DNA of 52,500 bases from Candidatus Fimimorpha excrementavium (GCA_018710785.1 DVJD01000092.1:1-52500); one strand, 5' to 3'; positions 26,341 to 34,842 are shown, numbered from the stretch's first letter. A program made the numbers and translations. The notes: generated by a model from the sequence alone, not told the origin.

Positions 26341-27270
26341 ATGGAAAGAATCTATCGCGATATGACACAGTTGATTGGAAGGACACCGCTTCTTCGGATG
26401 GAGCGGATCATGGAGGAGCAGAAGGTGCAGGCCCAGATTTTGGCAAAGCTGGAATATTTTAATCCGGCGGGAAGCGTGAAAGACAGGGCGGCGCTGTCCA
26501 TGATACGGGACGCGGAGAAAAGCGGAAGGCTGCAGCCCGGCGGCACCATCATCGAGCCGACCAGCGGAAATACGGGGATTGGCCTGGCGGCCATTGCTGC
26601 CGTGAAGGGATATCATACCGTCTTTGTCATGCCGGAAAATATGTCGGTGGAGCGCAGAAAACTTCTGACTGCCTATGGCGGGGAGGTGGTTCTGACGGAA
26701 GCAGAAAAAGGAATGGCAGGAGCCATTGAAAAGGCAGATCAGCTGGCAGAGGAGCTGGACGGCGCTTTTGTGATGGGACAGTTTGTCAATCCGGCCAATC
26801 CGGCTGCCCATTACCGGAGCACCGGACCGGAGATCTGGGAAGATACCGCCGGGAAGGTGGATGTATTTGTGGCCGGTGTGGGAACCGGAGGCACCATAAC
26901 AGGAACCGGAAGGTACCTGAAAGAGAAAAATCCAGGCATTGAAATCATCGCTGTGGAACCGGATACCTCGGCTGTTTTGTCAGGAAAACCGGCGGGCGCC
27001 CATGGGATACAGGGGATTGGCGCCGGATTTGTACCGAAAGCTCTGGACACAGGCATTTATGACCGGGTGATCCGGGTGGCGGATACCCAAGCTCTGTTCT
27101 ATGCCCGTATGGCAGCCAGGCTGGAGGGGACACTGGTGGGGATTTCATCCGGAGCGGCCCTCTGCGCGGCGGTGAAGCTGGGACAGCGAAAAGAATACGC
27201 TCAAAAACGCATTGTGGTGCTGATGCCGGATACCGGAGAGCGATATCTGTCCACGGAATTGTTTGATTAA
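26341..27270 (+). CDS. cysK: Cysteine synthase (O-acetylserine sulfhydrylase)
   Basis: 309 residues, normal size. It is a pyridoxal-phosphate enzyme making cysteine from O-acetylserine and sulfide. The cofactor lysine is K47 in NPAGSVKDRAA, the substrate loop is TSGNTGIGLA, the phosphate-binding loop is GTGGTITGTGRYL and the end has PDTGERYLST. AAAGGGGG precedes the ATG. It appears monocistronic; no cysE in the window. Confidence 0.93.
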   Translation: MERIYRDMTQLIGRTPLLRMERIMEEQKVQAQILAKLEYFNPAGSVKDRAALSMIRDAEKSGRLQPGGTIIEPTSGNTGIGLAAIAAVKGYHTVFVMPENMSVERRKLLTAYGGEVVLTEAEKGMAGAIEKADQLAEELDGAFVMGQFVNPANPAAHYRSTGPEIWEDTAGKVDVFVAGVGTGGTITGTGRYLKEKNPGIEIIAVEPDTSAVLSGKPAGAHGIQGIGAGFVPKALDTGIYDRVIRVADTQALFYARMAARLEGTLVGISSGAALCAAVKLGQRKEYAQKRIVVLMPDTGERYLSTELFD

Positions 27271-27317
27271 ACAGGAAAAAATTTCTTCTTTTTTTAGGAA
27301 AACTTTAGATTCCAATC

Positions 27318-27346
27318 TTGAGTTATGTGAGAAATAATTTTATAAT
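27318..27346 (+). promoter_or_regulatory. Promoter before the zinc-ribbon membrane protein gene
   Basis: TTGAGT (27318-27323) and TATAAT (27341-27346) are 17 nt apart, about 60 nt before the chosen start. Confidence 0.6.
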
Positions 27347-27413
27347 TATGGCATTGGAATTAGAAAGGCGGCCGACAGGGAAGACTCCGGCAGCCATGGA
27401 AATGGAGGAAAAC

Positions 27414-27791
27414 ATGTTTTCAAAATGGAAGGAAAAATTAAGGCAATTCATGATTGGAAGATATGGAGTGGACGACTTTTCAAAGTTTCTTCTGGGAGCT
27501 GCCATTGCTCTCATCGTGCTGTCCATTTTTATCCATAATATTATTTTTGAGCTTCTGATTCTCCTGCTGCTGGTGTACACATACTATCGTATGTTTTCCA
27601 AAAACATCAGCGCCAGATACAGGGAAAATCAAAAATATCAGCTTACTGTGACACATATAAAGCAGCTTCGTACCCATCATTTTTACCGATGTCCCCAGTG
27701 CAGACAGAAGATCCGGGTTCCCCGTTCCGGAGGAAAGCGAGTGGAAATCACCTGTCCCAAGTGTAAGACGAAGTTCATCAAGAAAATTTAA
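27414..27791 (+). CDS. Small membrane protein with C-terminal zinc ribbon
   Basis: 125 residues from ATG 27414, with GGAGG at 27404-27408; earlier in-frame starts would lie in the promoter region. Two adjacent hydrophobic helices (about residues 22-58) are followed by a cytosolic basic tail holding a CPQC...CPKC zinc ribbon. I recognise no function. It precedes the DUF5685 gene by about 55 nt and may share its transcript. Confidence 0.75.
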   Translation: MFSKWKEKLRQFMIGRYGVDDFSKFLLGAAIALIVLSIFIHNIIFELLILLLLVYTYYRMFSKNISARYRENQKYQLTVTHIKQLRTHHFYRCPQCRQKIRVPRSGGKRVEITCPKCKTKFIKKI

Positions 27792-27846
27792 CCGAATCAG
27801 CGAAGCGGATTGCGGATATCCGCTTGACGGCGGAATGTGAGGAATT

Positions 27847-28695
27847 ATGTTTGGATATGTCACAATCAATAAACGGGAATTAAAGGTAAAGGATTTTGAA
27901 ACGTATCAGGCATATTACTGCGGACTGTGCCATACGCTTCAATGTCGGTATGGCAGAGCGGCAAAGCTGCTTCTGACCTATGATATGACATTTTTGGGCA
28001 TGCTGCTGACCAGTCTGTATGGTGAGAAGACCGAATATGAAAAAAAGCGTTGTGCGATGCATCCCGCGCGGCCCGTTGCCTGCTGTCAAAATCCGGCCAT
28101 GGAATATGCAGCCGATATGAATCTGCTTCTGGCATACCAGAATCTGCTGGATGACTGGAAGGATGACCGGGATTTTCGCAAACTATTCTATGCTGCCGTA
28201 TTGAAAAAGAAATATGCGGCGGTGAAAAAGAAGTATCCGAGGCAGGTCAGGGCCCTTGCGGTTTATTTGAAGAAATTGGACGCGTGCGAAAGGAGAAAGA
28301 GTCGGGATTTGGATGAGGCGGCAGGGCTTACAGGTGAAATGCTGAAAGAGATTTTTATCTGGAAAGAGGATGTCTGGAAGGAGCCTCTGGGCCGGATGGG
28401 ATTTTATCTCGGCAAATTCATTTATCTCATGGATGCTTACGAGGATTTGGAGCATGATAAGAAGGCAGGCACCTACAATCCCTTCCTTGGTATGGAAGAG
28501 GAAAAGGGCTTTGATGACATGTGCCAGTATATCCTGAATTTGATGATGGCAGACTGCAGCCGGGCGTTTGAATATTTGCCGGTGATTCGTTACAAAGAAA
28601 TTTTAAGAAATATATTGTATTCAGGCGTCTGGATCCGGTTTGTGGAAAACCGCAGAAAGCGTGCTGAAAAGTTAGGAGAAAACGATGTTCTTTGA
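27847..28695 (+). CDS. DUF5685 family protein with isoprenoid-synthase-like acidic motifs
   Basis: 282 residues, mostly helical. GAGGAATT precedes the ATG. Two acidic motifs stand out: [12 protein letters not shown] (about residues 98-109) and [20 protein letters not shown] (about 196-215). The second resembles the D-x-x-E-D...G..Y.P motif of squalene/phytoene synthases, and the first an Asp-rich metal site. Cysteines in YYCGLCH and ACCQNP are also conserved-looking. Function of the family is unknown; a prenyl-diphosphate-binding fold is my inference. The next gene, a DnaJ-domain protein, overlaps its end by 11 nt. Confidence 0.75.
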   Translation: MFGYVTINKRELKVKDFETYQAYYCGLCHTLQCRYGRAAKLLLTYDMTFLGMLLTSLYGEKTEYEKKRCAMHPARPVACCQNPAMEYAADMNLLLAYQNLLDDWKDDRDFRKLFYAAVLKKKYAAVKKKYPRQVRALAVYLKKLDACERRKSRDLDEAAGLTGEMLKEIFIWKEDVWKEPLGRMGFYLGKFIYLMDAYEDLEHDKKAGTYNPFLGMEEEKGFDDMCQYILNLMMADCSRAFEYLPVIRYKEILRNILYSGVWIRFVENRRKRAEKLGENDVL

Positions 28696-29353
28696 TCCCT
28701 ATCAGGTACTTGGCGTCTCGAGGGATGCCAGTGATGAGGAAATAAAAAAAGCATACAGAAAATTGAGTCGGAAATACCATCCGGATGCCAATGTGAATAA
28801 TCCCAATGCGGCCCAGGCGGAAGAAAAGTTTAAAGAGATCCAGCAGGCGTATGATCAAATCATGAAAGAACGGGAGCGCGGATACCGTTCCAATGACGGA
28901 TATGGGAGCCAGGGCTATGGCGGCCAGTCCTACGGCGGTTTCGGCGGATTCGGAGGCTTCGGCGGCCAGCAGAGCAGTTCCGATTCCTACGGGAACGGAC
29001 CGATCGAGATGCAGGCGGCAGCCAATTACATCAATGCAGGCCACTATCAGGAAGCGTTACATGTACTGAACAACATCAAGGAGAGAAACGCCCAGTGGTA
29101 TTTTTTCAGTGCGGTGGCCAATGCCGGTGTGGGAAATAACATCAATGCCATGGCACATGCCAGAAAAGCGGTGGAAATGGAACCTGGCAATATGCAGTAC
29201 CGTTCGTTCCTGGAGCACCTGGAATCAGGCGGCCAATGGTATCAGGATATGGGAATGGGATACGGAAGAGGCACGGTAATGCAGGGAGATTGGTGCAGCA
29301 GACTTTGTCTGGGCTATATGCTATGCCAGTGCTGCTTTTTCCGGCCGTGCTGA
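28685..29353 (+). CDS. DnaJ-domain protein with Gly-rich linker
   Basis: 222 residues. J domain at residues 1-65 ([23 protein letters not shown], then the HPD tripeptide in YHPDAN), a Gly/Tyr/Ser-rich linker (about 72-100), then helical TPR-like repeats ([31 protein letters not shown]). The C-terminus ends in a Cys-rich CCFFRPC. Start follows TTAGGAGAAAACG. It should recruit a DnaK-type chaperone to a specific client; tight overlap with the DUF5685 gene suggests that protein is the client or partner. Confidence 0.88.
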   Translation: MFFDPYQVLGVSRDASDEEIKKAYRKLSRKYHPDANVNNPNAAQAEEKFKEIQQAYDQIMKERERGYRSNDGYGSQGYGGQSYGGFGGFGGFGGQQSSSDSYGNGPIEMQAAANYINAGHYQEALHVLNNIKERNAQWYFFSAVANAGVGNNINAMAHARKAVEMEPGNMQYRSFLEHLESGGQWYQDMGMGYGRGTVMQGDWCSRLCLGYMLCQCCFFRPC

Positions 29354-29413
29354 TGTCTGAAACCAGGTATCTGGGCAGGTTGTGAGCGCATGACGCGCGG
29401 AAACGGGGAATTG

Positions 29414-29763
29414 ATGATAACGTGGTCTGTGAAAAAGAAAATAGTCTTAGCCATTCTTTTGGGGATCGCTGTTTACCTGGCATATCTGATCGTTGGAATG
29501 TTGGTCCCCTTTGCGAATCTGAAAATGGTCAGTGAGGCCCACAGAAAGGAAGCGCAGATACTGGCAGAAGAGTATTTTCCCCAAGAGGGAGAAGCCAGTC
29601 AGATGGAAACGGACAGCGCATATGGAAGCCATGTCCAGAACAGTCATCGACGAGGACTCCTATGAGGAGAATCCCAATGTGACGGTCCGGGAAATACCGT
29701 GGACCAAGCAGCTGGTATTTGACGTGGTGGGACTGGGCGTTCAGATGTGCAGATATCTTGTAT
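29414..29763 (+). pseudogene. Small membrane protein gene, probably frameshifted
   Basis: From ATG 29414 (GGGGAATT upstream) one frame encodes about 83 residues with an N-terminal helix (KIVLAILLGIAVYLAYLIVGM) and stops at 29665. A second frame from about 29622 continues with acidic then hydrophobic sequence (VIDEDSYEENPNV, PWTKQLVFDVVGLGVQM) to 29763 and looks like the missing C-terminal part. Either the gene carries a frameshift near 29620-29640, or two genes overlap. There is no homopolymer at the junction to suggest programmed slippage. Confidence 0.45.
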
Positions 29764-29773
29764 AAAGAGATGG

Positions 29774-29808
29774 GAGTGCTGCGAATTTTGCAGCACTCTC
29801 CGCGTTTT
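29774..29808 (+). terminator. Terminator after the small membrane protein gene
   Basis: A 9-bp stem GAGTGCTGC/GCAGCACTC (29774-29782 with 29790-29798), loop GAATTTT, followed by TCCGCG and five T. Confidence 0.65.
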
Positions 29809-29861
29809 TCTCGGAATCCGTATCGGCGCAGGGACATCCGCAGACGGATCCGGATTTGTCT

Positions 29862-30644
29862 TTAGGAAGAAAGATAGGCCTTCATGGATTTGAGGGCATT
29901 TTTTTCCAGACGGCTCACCTGAGCCTGGGAGATATGGATTTCTTCGGCCACCTCCATCTGGGTTTTGCCCTCGTAAAAGCGCAGTTCGATGATGTGCTTC
30001 TCCCGTTCAGGCAGGCGGCTCAAGGCTTCCTTTAAGGAAATTTTCTGAATCCAGTTGTCTTCCCGGTTTTTTTGATCGCTGATCTGATCCATCACATAAA
30101 GAGTATCGCCGCCGTCGCTGTAGACCGGTTCATAAAGGCTGACGGGGCTTTGGATGGCATCCAGGGCAAAGACCACATCCTCTTTGCAAAGGCCCACCTC
30201 ATCTGCGATTTCCATAACCGTGGGCTCCCGGTTATTTTTTTGGGTCAATTGTTCTTTGGCATAGATGGCCTTATAGGCGGTATCCCGAAGAGAACGGGAA
30301 ACACGGATGGAGCTGTTATAATCCCGGAGATAACGCCTGACTTCACCCAGAATCATGGGTACGGCATAGGTGGAAAATTTCACCATGAGATCTGGATTAA
30401 AATTATCAATGGCTTTCATTAATCCGATACAGCCGATCTGAAAAAGGTCATCCACATTTTCTCCGGAATTGGAAAAACGCTGAATGACGCTTAATACCAG
30501 CCGCAGATTGCCGCGGATATATTCTTCTCTGGCCTGCTTATCCCCTGCTTTAATTCGTTTAAAAAGAGCTTCTTTTTCTTCATCGCTTAACAGCGGTAGC
30601 TTTGCGGTATTGACACCGCAGATTTCCACTTTGTATACTGCCAT
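29862..30644 (-). CDS. sigG: Sporulation sigma factor sigma-G
   Basis: 260 residues. The N-terminal signature VEICGVNTAKLPLL is characteristic of sigma-G. Region 2 (NLRLVLSVIQRF, DDLFQIGCIGLMKAIDNF, VKFSTYAVPMI), region 3 (IRVSRSLRD) and region 4 (helix-turn-helix with TQMEVAEEIHISQAQVSRLEKNAL) are complete. It directs late forespore transcription. GGAGGTATCTGTT precedes the start at 30644. No spoIIGA/sigE genes are in the window, so the usual spoIIG cluster order is not seen here. I could not assign its promoter with confidence. Its presence indicates a spore-forming lineage. Confidence 0.93.
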   Translation of the reverse strand: MAVYKVEICGVNTAKLPLLSDEEKEALFKRIKAGDKQAREEYIRGNLRLVLSVIQRFSNSGENVDDLFQIGCIGLMKAIDNFNPDLMVKFSTYAVPMILGEVRRYLRDYNSSIRVSRSLRDTAYKAIYAKEQLTQKNNREPTVMEIADEVGLCKEDVVFALDAIQSPVSLYEPVYSDGGDTLYVMDQISDQKNREDNWIQKISLKEALSRLPEREKHIIELRFYEGKTQMEVAEEIHISQAQVSRLEKNALKSMKAYLSS

Positions 30645-30808
30645 AACAGATACCTCCGCTTTTTGGGTAACCGTTTGGGATGGGCACCCGTTTTGTACGT
30701 CCTAAAAGAATGATGCACGCAAATGAAGCGGTTTATACGGGGATTCGTCAGGTGAAAACTGGCTGGAAAAATACGGAAATGTTTGTCCTGGTTTTCCCAA
30801 CTTCCCCC

Positions 30809-30837
30809 TTGAATCCCCGGTTATCTTTTGCTATAAT
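30809..30837 (+). promoter_or_regulatory. Sigma-A promoter of the deacetylase gene
   Basis: TTGAAT (30809-30814) and TATAAT (30832-30837), 17 nt apart. Confidence 0.7.
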
Positions 30838-30907
30838 GAACCCTGAGTTTGTGAAACCTAAGATGAAACGGAACACCAGGGAAATCGATGAGGAGGAAAT
30901 AACGATT

Positions 30908-32110
30908 ATGAAAATTCCAAAGAAGTTTGCCGCCATGCTTTTGGCTGCAGGCTGCTGTATGGCTGTGGTTCTCGGCGGCTGCGGGAAGAATGATGAGACA
31001 GCTACGACAGCGGCTCAGACGGCGGCTGAGACAGCGGCAGATACAACGGCGGCTGCGGAGACGACAGCAGAACAGACGACAGCGGGACAGCAGAGCGCAG
31101 AAGGATTTGAGACCGTTGACGAGACGGTCTATGTGACGTCCAGAGTCAATGTGAGGGTGGAACCGAATACATCCTGTGAAAGCCTGGGCGTGCTGGAGGT
31201 GGGTACCAGCGTTCACAGAATTGGATATAATGAGACTTGGAGCCAGGTGGATTACAATGGCCAGGTATGCTATATTGCCAGCCAGTATCTGTCTGCAGAA
31301 CCGGTGGAAGCCACCACAGCGCCGCAGGCAAATGCCGGAGGAACCGCGCCTTCCACGTCGCTGGGAGTGGATTTTGCTACGGGAGCCGCGTTTACCGACC
31401 CGGTGGACGCACTGTCCAATGAAGCCATTCCTTATGGATATCAGGAAAACGACAGGGATGCGTACAACCGTCCCAACGGCGTTTTCTACTATGAGAGCAA
31501 GTACGGATATTATGGGGACAGCATTGGTCCCAACAGCAATACCATCTATCTGACCATGGATGAGGGATATGAGGCCGGATTTACCCCGACCATTTTGGAT
31601 ACCCTGAAAGAGAAAAATGTAAAGGCCACATTTTTCATCACAAAGCAGTTCTATGACAGCAATCCGGAATACATTCAGCGTATGATTGACGAGGGACATG
31701 TCATCGGCAACCACACCTGTGCCCATCCGTCCGGAGGAATCCAGCAGCTGGGCGTTGAGGGGACAAAAGAAGACCTCATGAAGCTGCATAACCTGGTGCT
31801 GGATACCTTCGGCTATGAGATGAAGCTGTTCCGTTATCCGGAAGGAACCTTCAGCGAGCAGTCCCTGCAGGTGGTTCATGACCTGGGATACCGCCCGATC
31901 TGGTGGAGTTTTGCCCATGTGGATTGGAAACTGGATGAGCAGCCGGATCCGGCGGAATCCCTGCAGAAGTGTCTGGACAGCCTGCATCCGGGAGCCATCT
32001 ACCTGCTCCACGCAGAATCCGCCACCAATACAGAGATTCTGGGCGATTTCATCGACGGAGCAAGAGCAAGGGGATACGATTTCGCAGCGATACCGGAGAC
32101 GGGGCTGTAA
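30908..32110 (+). CDS. Lipoprotein polysaccharide deacetylase, PdaA-like, with SH3 domain
   Basis: 400 residues from ATG 30908 (GGAGG at 30892-30896). The lipobox VVLGGC anchors it outside the membrane. A Thr/Ala/Glu-rich linker (about 28-65) leads to a bacterial SH3 domain (about 70-130, VNVRVEPNTSCESLGVL) and a NodB-type deacetylase: TMDEGYEAGFTP, HVIGNHTCAH, RYPEGTFSEQ, WWSFAHVDWK and GAIYLLHAES. The fingerprint matches PdaA, which removes acetyl groups from muramic acid to allow the delta-lactam of spore cortex. It is beside sigG, but a good sigma-A promoter argues for vegetative expression too. Substrate is likely peptidoglycan. Confidence 0.87.
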   Translation: MKIPKKFAAMLLAAGCCMAVVLGGCGKNDETATTAAQTAAETAADTTAAAETTAEQTTAGQQSAEGFETVDETVYVTSRVNVRVEPNTSCESLGVLEVGTSVHRIGYNETWSQVDYNGQVCYIASQYLSAEPVEATTAPQANAGGTAPSTSLGVDFATGAAFTDPVDALSNEAIPYGYQENDRDAYNRPNGVFYYESKYGYYGDSIGPNSNTIYLTMDEGYEAGFTPTILDTLKEKNVKATFFITKQFYDSNPEYIQRMIDEGHVIGNHTCAHPSGGIQQLGVEGTKEDLMKLHNLVLDTFGYEMKLFRYPEGTFSEQSLQVVHDLGYRPIWWSFAHVDWKLDEQPDPAESLQKCLDSLHPGAIYLLHAESATNTEILGDFIDGARARGYDFAAIPETGL

Positions 32111-32121
32111 AAAATAGATTG

Positions 32122-32399
32122 GGAGACCCGGACGGCCGCAGGGAAGCAAACCATCTTCCATCGGGGCGCTTTCGCTTCAAACATGAACCAACATGTGTAT
32201 TTCTTGCGATACTTTTTTGACTGTTCATGTTGAAAACGTAGCGGTACATAAGATTTTTCGGCGCTCCTTTGGAGCTGAAAAAATCAAGTACCGACGTTTT
32301 CTAAAACCCTCTGGAAGATGGTTTGCTTCCCTGCGGCCTATATTTGACTCCCGAAACAATATTTTTGTCAGCAAGATATTATTTTCAGTCCGGGTCTCC
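32122..32399. repeat. Palindromic repeat, copy B, with nested inserts
   Basis: A 278-bp element bounded by 12-bp perfect inverted repeats (32122-32133 with 32388-32399). Inside is the shared head CCCGGACGGCCG and a perfect 27-bp stem (32134-32160 with 32312-32338). Where copy C has a 23-nt loop, copy B has about 150 nt containing further inverted repeats (CATGAAC/GTTCATG near 32180-32235, AAACGT-CGGTAC/GTACCG-ACGTTT near 32235-32300, and a short GGCGCTCC/GGAGCTG hairpin). No transposase gene is present. Confidence 0.75.
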
Positions 32400-32436
32400 A
32401 TTATATTTAATTTAATCAAAAAAATGAGAAAAAGGG

Positions 32437-32465
32437 TTGACAGAAAATTCAGAATAAGATACGAT
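32437..32465 (+). promoter_or_regulatory. Promoter of the ABC transporter leader
   Basis: TTGACA (32437-32442) and TACGAT (32460-32465), 17 nt apart, 36 nt before a short reading frame. Confidence 0.75.
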
Positions 32466-32501
32466 AGAAAAAACAAAAATGAGAGGAAAGGAGGCAGAAC
32501 T

Positions 32502-32600
32502 ATGCTGCAAATAAATAGAACTATTTTTATTTTCAATCAAATATCCGGAAATTTTGATGCATTGACACAGTCTGTTTCCCGCCTCTCCGGTGAACAGTAA
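32502..32600 (+). CDS. 32-residue leader peptide upstream of the ABC transporter pair
   Basis: A short reading frame beginning MLQINRTIF and ending RLSGEQ, with a very strong GAAAGGAGG 8 nt before the ATG and its own promoter. It is followed by two strong terminators before the transporter genes. The composition is hydrophobic/polar without run of a single amino acid. By analogy with the BmrB leader of the BmrCD multidrug exporter in Bacillus subtilis, ribosome stalling here may allow read-through. CACAGTC within the frame (32566-32572) can pair with GACTGTG of the first terminator (32684-32690). Confidence 0.65.
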   Translation: MLQINRTIFIFNQISGNFDALTQSVSRLSGEQ

Positions 32601-32665
32601 AAGAGATCGTCCCGTTTTTACTTATGCATTTTCTGTCTGTGGGCAGTAAGGTGCAGCGTTCAGGG

Positions 32666-32698
32666 AAAGGCCGCAGTCTGTGTGACTGTGGCCTTTTT
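32666..32698 (+). terminator. First leader terminator
   Basis: A 13-bp stem with one mismatch (32666-32678 with 32684-32696), 5-nt loop, then T-run ending at 32698. It lies 66 nt after the leader peptide stop. Confidence 0.85.
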
Positions 32699-32826
32699 CT
32701 GTTCTGCGGACAGTTCCTGGAAACGGGGGCGCCGCTTTTATCATCCGAATCCGGCTGAAGCATCAGACAGCTGCCGCCCTGCCCCGCGCTGTCTGAGAGC
32801 GGCACAGCGGAAAAGAGAGAAGAACG

Positions 32827-32864
32827 AAAAAGGCCAGCAGAACAACATCTGCCGGCCTTTTTTT
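32827..32864 (+). terminator. Second leader terminator
   Basis: Stem AAAAAGGCC and GCAGA (32827-32841) pairs with TCTGC and GGCCTTTTT (32848-32862) with one A-C mismatch; seven T follow. Confidence 0.88.
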
Positions 32865-32871
32865 GAGCGAT

Positions 32872-33001
32872 AAGCCTGGAAAGTGGCTGCCGTGCTTGCA
32901 CGAGCAGACATTTGCCAGGCAACGGACAGCGAACAGCGGCGCTGTGAGCTGAGAGCGATAAGCATGCGGCAAGCCTGGAAAGTGGCTGCCGTGCCTGCGC
33001 G
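32872..33001 (+). repeat. 31-bp direct repeat in the transporter leader
   Basis: 32872-32902 and 32971-33001 are identical except for two bases, offset by 99 bp; both begin AAGCCTGGAAAGTGGCTGCC. Between them are small hairpins (TTGCC/GGCAA and ACAGC/GCTGT). Function unknown. Confidence 0.75.
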
Positions 33002-33060
33002 GATCCGGAATGGGATGATTCAGGGGGAGAAGAATGGGATGAAACGGTAAGGAGGTATTT

Positions 33061-34842
33061 ATGAAAAAGGATAAGAAAAACAGAGTGCTGGCCTATATGG
33101 CCAAATGGTGGTATCTGTATCTGATTGGGTTTGCGGCCATGTTTCTGGCCATATACCTGGATATGAAGGGGCCGCAGGTGACGCAGAGCATCATCGACGA
33201 CGTGATTGTGGACGGACAGGTCTGGATTTTGATGCGGCTCTTGCTGATGCTTTTGGGAATCGGCTTCGGGCGGGCCATCTGCGGCTATGTCAAGGAATTT
33301 ATTTTTGACTGTGCCGGCGTGCGTGTCGGAAGAGACCTTAGAAAGATGCTCTTTGGTCATATCCAGGGCCTGGGAGTGGATTATTTCGACCGGACCAATA
33401 CGGGAGAACTGATGGCCAGAGTAAAGGATGATGTGGACCGGATCTGGTCGGTGACCGGATTCATCGGAATGCTGATTGTGGAGAGCATCGTTCATACGAT
33501 TGCCGTACTCTACTGCATGTTCCACATCAGTCCGGCGCTGATGCTCGTGCCGCTTGTCACCATGCCCTTGGTCGGGTGGACGGCGGTGCGGCTGGAGAAT
33601 AAACTGGACCGGGTCTATCAGGATATCAGTGAGCAGAATGCGGAGCTGAACACGGTGGCACAGGAAAATCTGGCCGGTGTGCGGACGGTAAAATCCTTTG
33701 CCAGAGAGGACTATGAGATTGAAAAGTTCCGCAGGCAGAATGGGAAATATTATGAACTGAACATGAAACTGGCCAGCGTGCTGGCAAAATATGAGCCTAA
33801 CATTTCTTTTTATACGAAAATCATGCTGGTCTGCGTCATCATCGTGGGCGGCATCATGGTCATCCGCGGTCAGATCACCATCGGCCAGCTGGGAGCCTTC
33901 ACCGAATATGCCAACAATATCATCTGGCCCATGGAATGTCTCGGCTGGCTGTCCAACGAGCTGGCGGCGGCCTTTGCCTCCTACAAAAAAGTCGATGCCA
34001 TCATGGAGGAGGAGGCCAGGATCAAAGATCCCGAACATCCGGTGCAGGTGGATGGGGTGAGGGGCGAGATCGCCTTTGACCATGTGGATCTGGAGATTGA
34101 CGGCCACAAAATCCTGCGTGACATCAGCTTTCATGTGGATGCGGGAAAGACCCTTGGGATCATGGGCATGACGGGGTCCGGCAAATCGTCGGTCATCAAT
34201 CTTCTGGAACGGTTTTACGATGCCGCGGCCGGACGGGTGATGATCGACGGAAGGGATGTCAGAACCATGCGGCTGGAGGATATCCGCAAAAACATCGCGG
34301 TGGTCATGCAGGATGTGTTCCTGTTTTCGGATACGATTCAGGAAAATATCAGTGTGGGGCAGAGGGATGTTCTGGAATATGAGACGGTCTGTCAGGCTGC
34401 CGGCGCAGCCAGCGCCCATGATTTCATCCAGCGGCTCAGCGACCAATATGACACCGTCATCGGTGAGCGGGGCGTCGGCCTTTCCGGCGGACAGAAACAG
34501 AGAATCAGCATCGCGCGGGCGCTGGCAAAGAAAACGCCGATCCTGATCCTGGATGATTCCACCTCTGCGCTGGATATGGAGACGGAATACCAGATTCAGA
34601 CCGAGCTTGGAAAGCTGGAGGATGTGACCAAGCTGATCATCGCCCATCGGATCTCTGCGGTCCGCCATGCGGATGAGATCATCATCTTAAAGGACGGACA
34701 GATCGCCGAGCGGGGGACCCATGAACGTCTGATGGAGAAAAAAGGCATGTATTATGAAACGTATCTGGCACAATACGATACCCAGTGGGAACCGGTGCCG
34801 GGGACGGAAGAACAGAAAGGCGGTGAAAAACCATGGCAGTGA
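33061..34842 (+). CDS. Heterodimeric ABC exporter subunit 1 (degenerate Walker B)
   Basis: 593 residues; GGAGG precedes the ATG. Residues 1 to about 320 form a type-I exporter membrane domain. The ATPase domain has Walker A GMTGSGKSS (about 369-377) and a good signature LSGGQKQR, but Walker B is ILILDDSTSALD, with Asp in place of the catalytic Glu. That is the expected half of a heterodimer with one non-hydrolysing site, as in BmrCD, LmrCD and TM287/288. The second subunit gene overlaps its end by 10 nt. Likely a multidrug or peptide exporter. Confidence 0.9.
   Translation: MKKDKKNRVLAYMAKWWYLYLIGFAAMFLAIYLDMKGPQVTQSIIDDVIVDGQVWILMRLLLMLLGIGFGRAICGYVKEFIFDCAGVRVGRDLRKMLFGHIQGLGVDYFDRTNTGELMARVKDDVDRIWSVTGFIGMLIVESIVHTIAVLYCMFHISPALMLVPLVTMPLVGWTAVRLENKLDRVYQDISEQNAELNTVAQENLAGVRTVKSFAREDYEIEKFRRQNGKYYELNMKLASVLAKYEPNISFYTKIMLVCVIIVGGIMVIRGQITIGQLGAFTEYANNIIWPMECLGWLSNELAAAFASYKKVDAIMEEEARIKDPEHPVQVDGVRGEIAFDHVDLEIDGHKILRDISFHVDAGKTLGIMGMTGSGKSSVINLLERFYDAAAGRVMIDGRDVRTMRLEDIRKNIAVVMQDVFLFSDTIQENISVGQRDVLEYETVCQAAGAASAHDFIQRLSDQYDTVIGERGVGLSGGQKQRISIARALAKKTPILILDDSTSALDMETEYQIQTELGKLEDVTKLIIAHRISAVRHADEIIILKDGQIAERGTHERLMEKKGMYYETYLAQYDTQWEPVPGTEEQKGGEKPWQ

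Noticed and set aside
28900-28985. Repeat array in the DnaJ-like gene
   Set aside because: The GGC/TAT-rich repeats encode the Gly/Tyr linker common between J domain and C-terminal part; not a CRISPR or mobile repeat.
30645-30710. Forespore (sigma-F/G) promoter before sigG
   Set aside because: GTATA and CATCATT-like pieces occur on the minus strand but spacing and match are too poor to call.
32533-34668. 711-codon minus-strand open frame across the exporter leader and first exporter gene
   Set aside because: Composition is that of an antisense shadow (His- and Pro-rich); the plus strand has clear ABC motifs and terminators.
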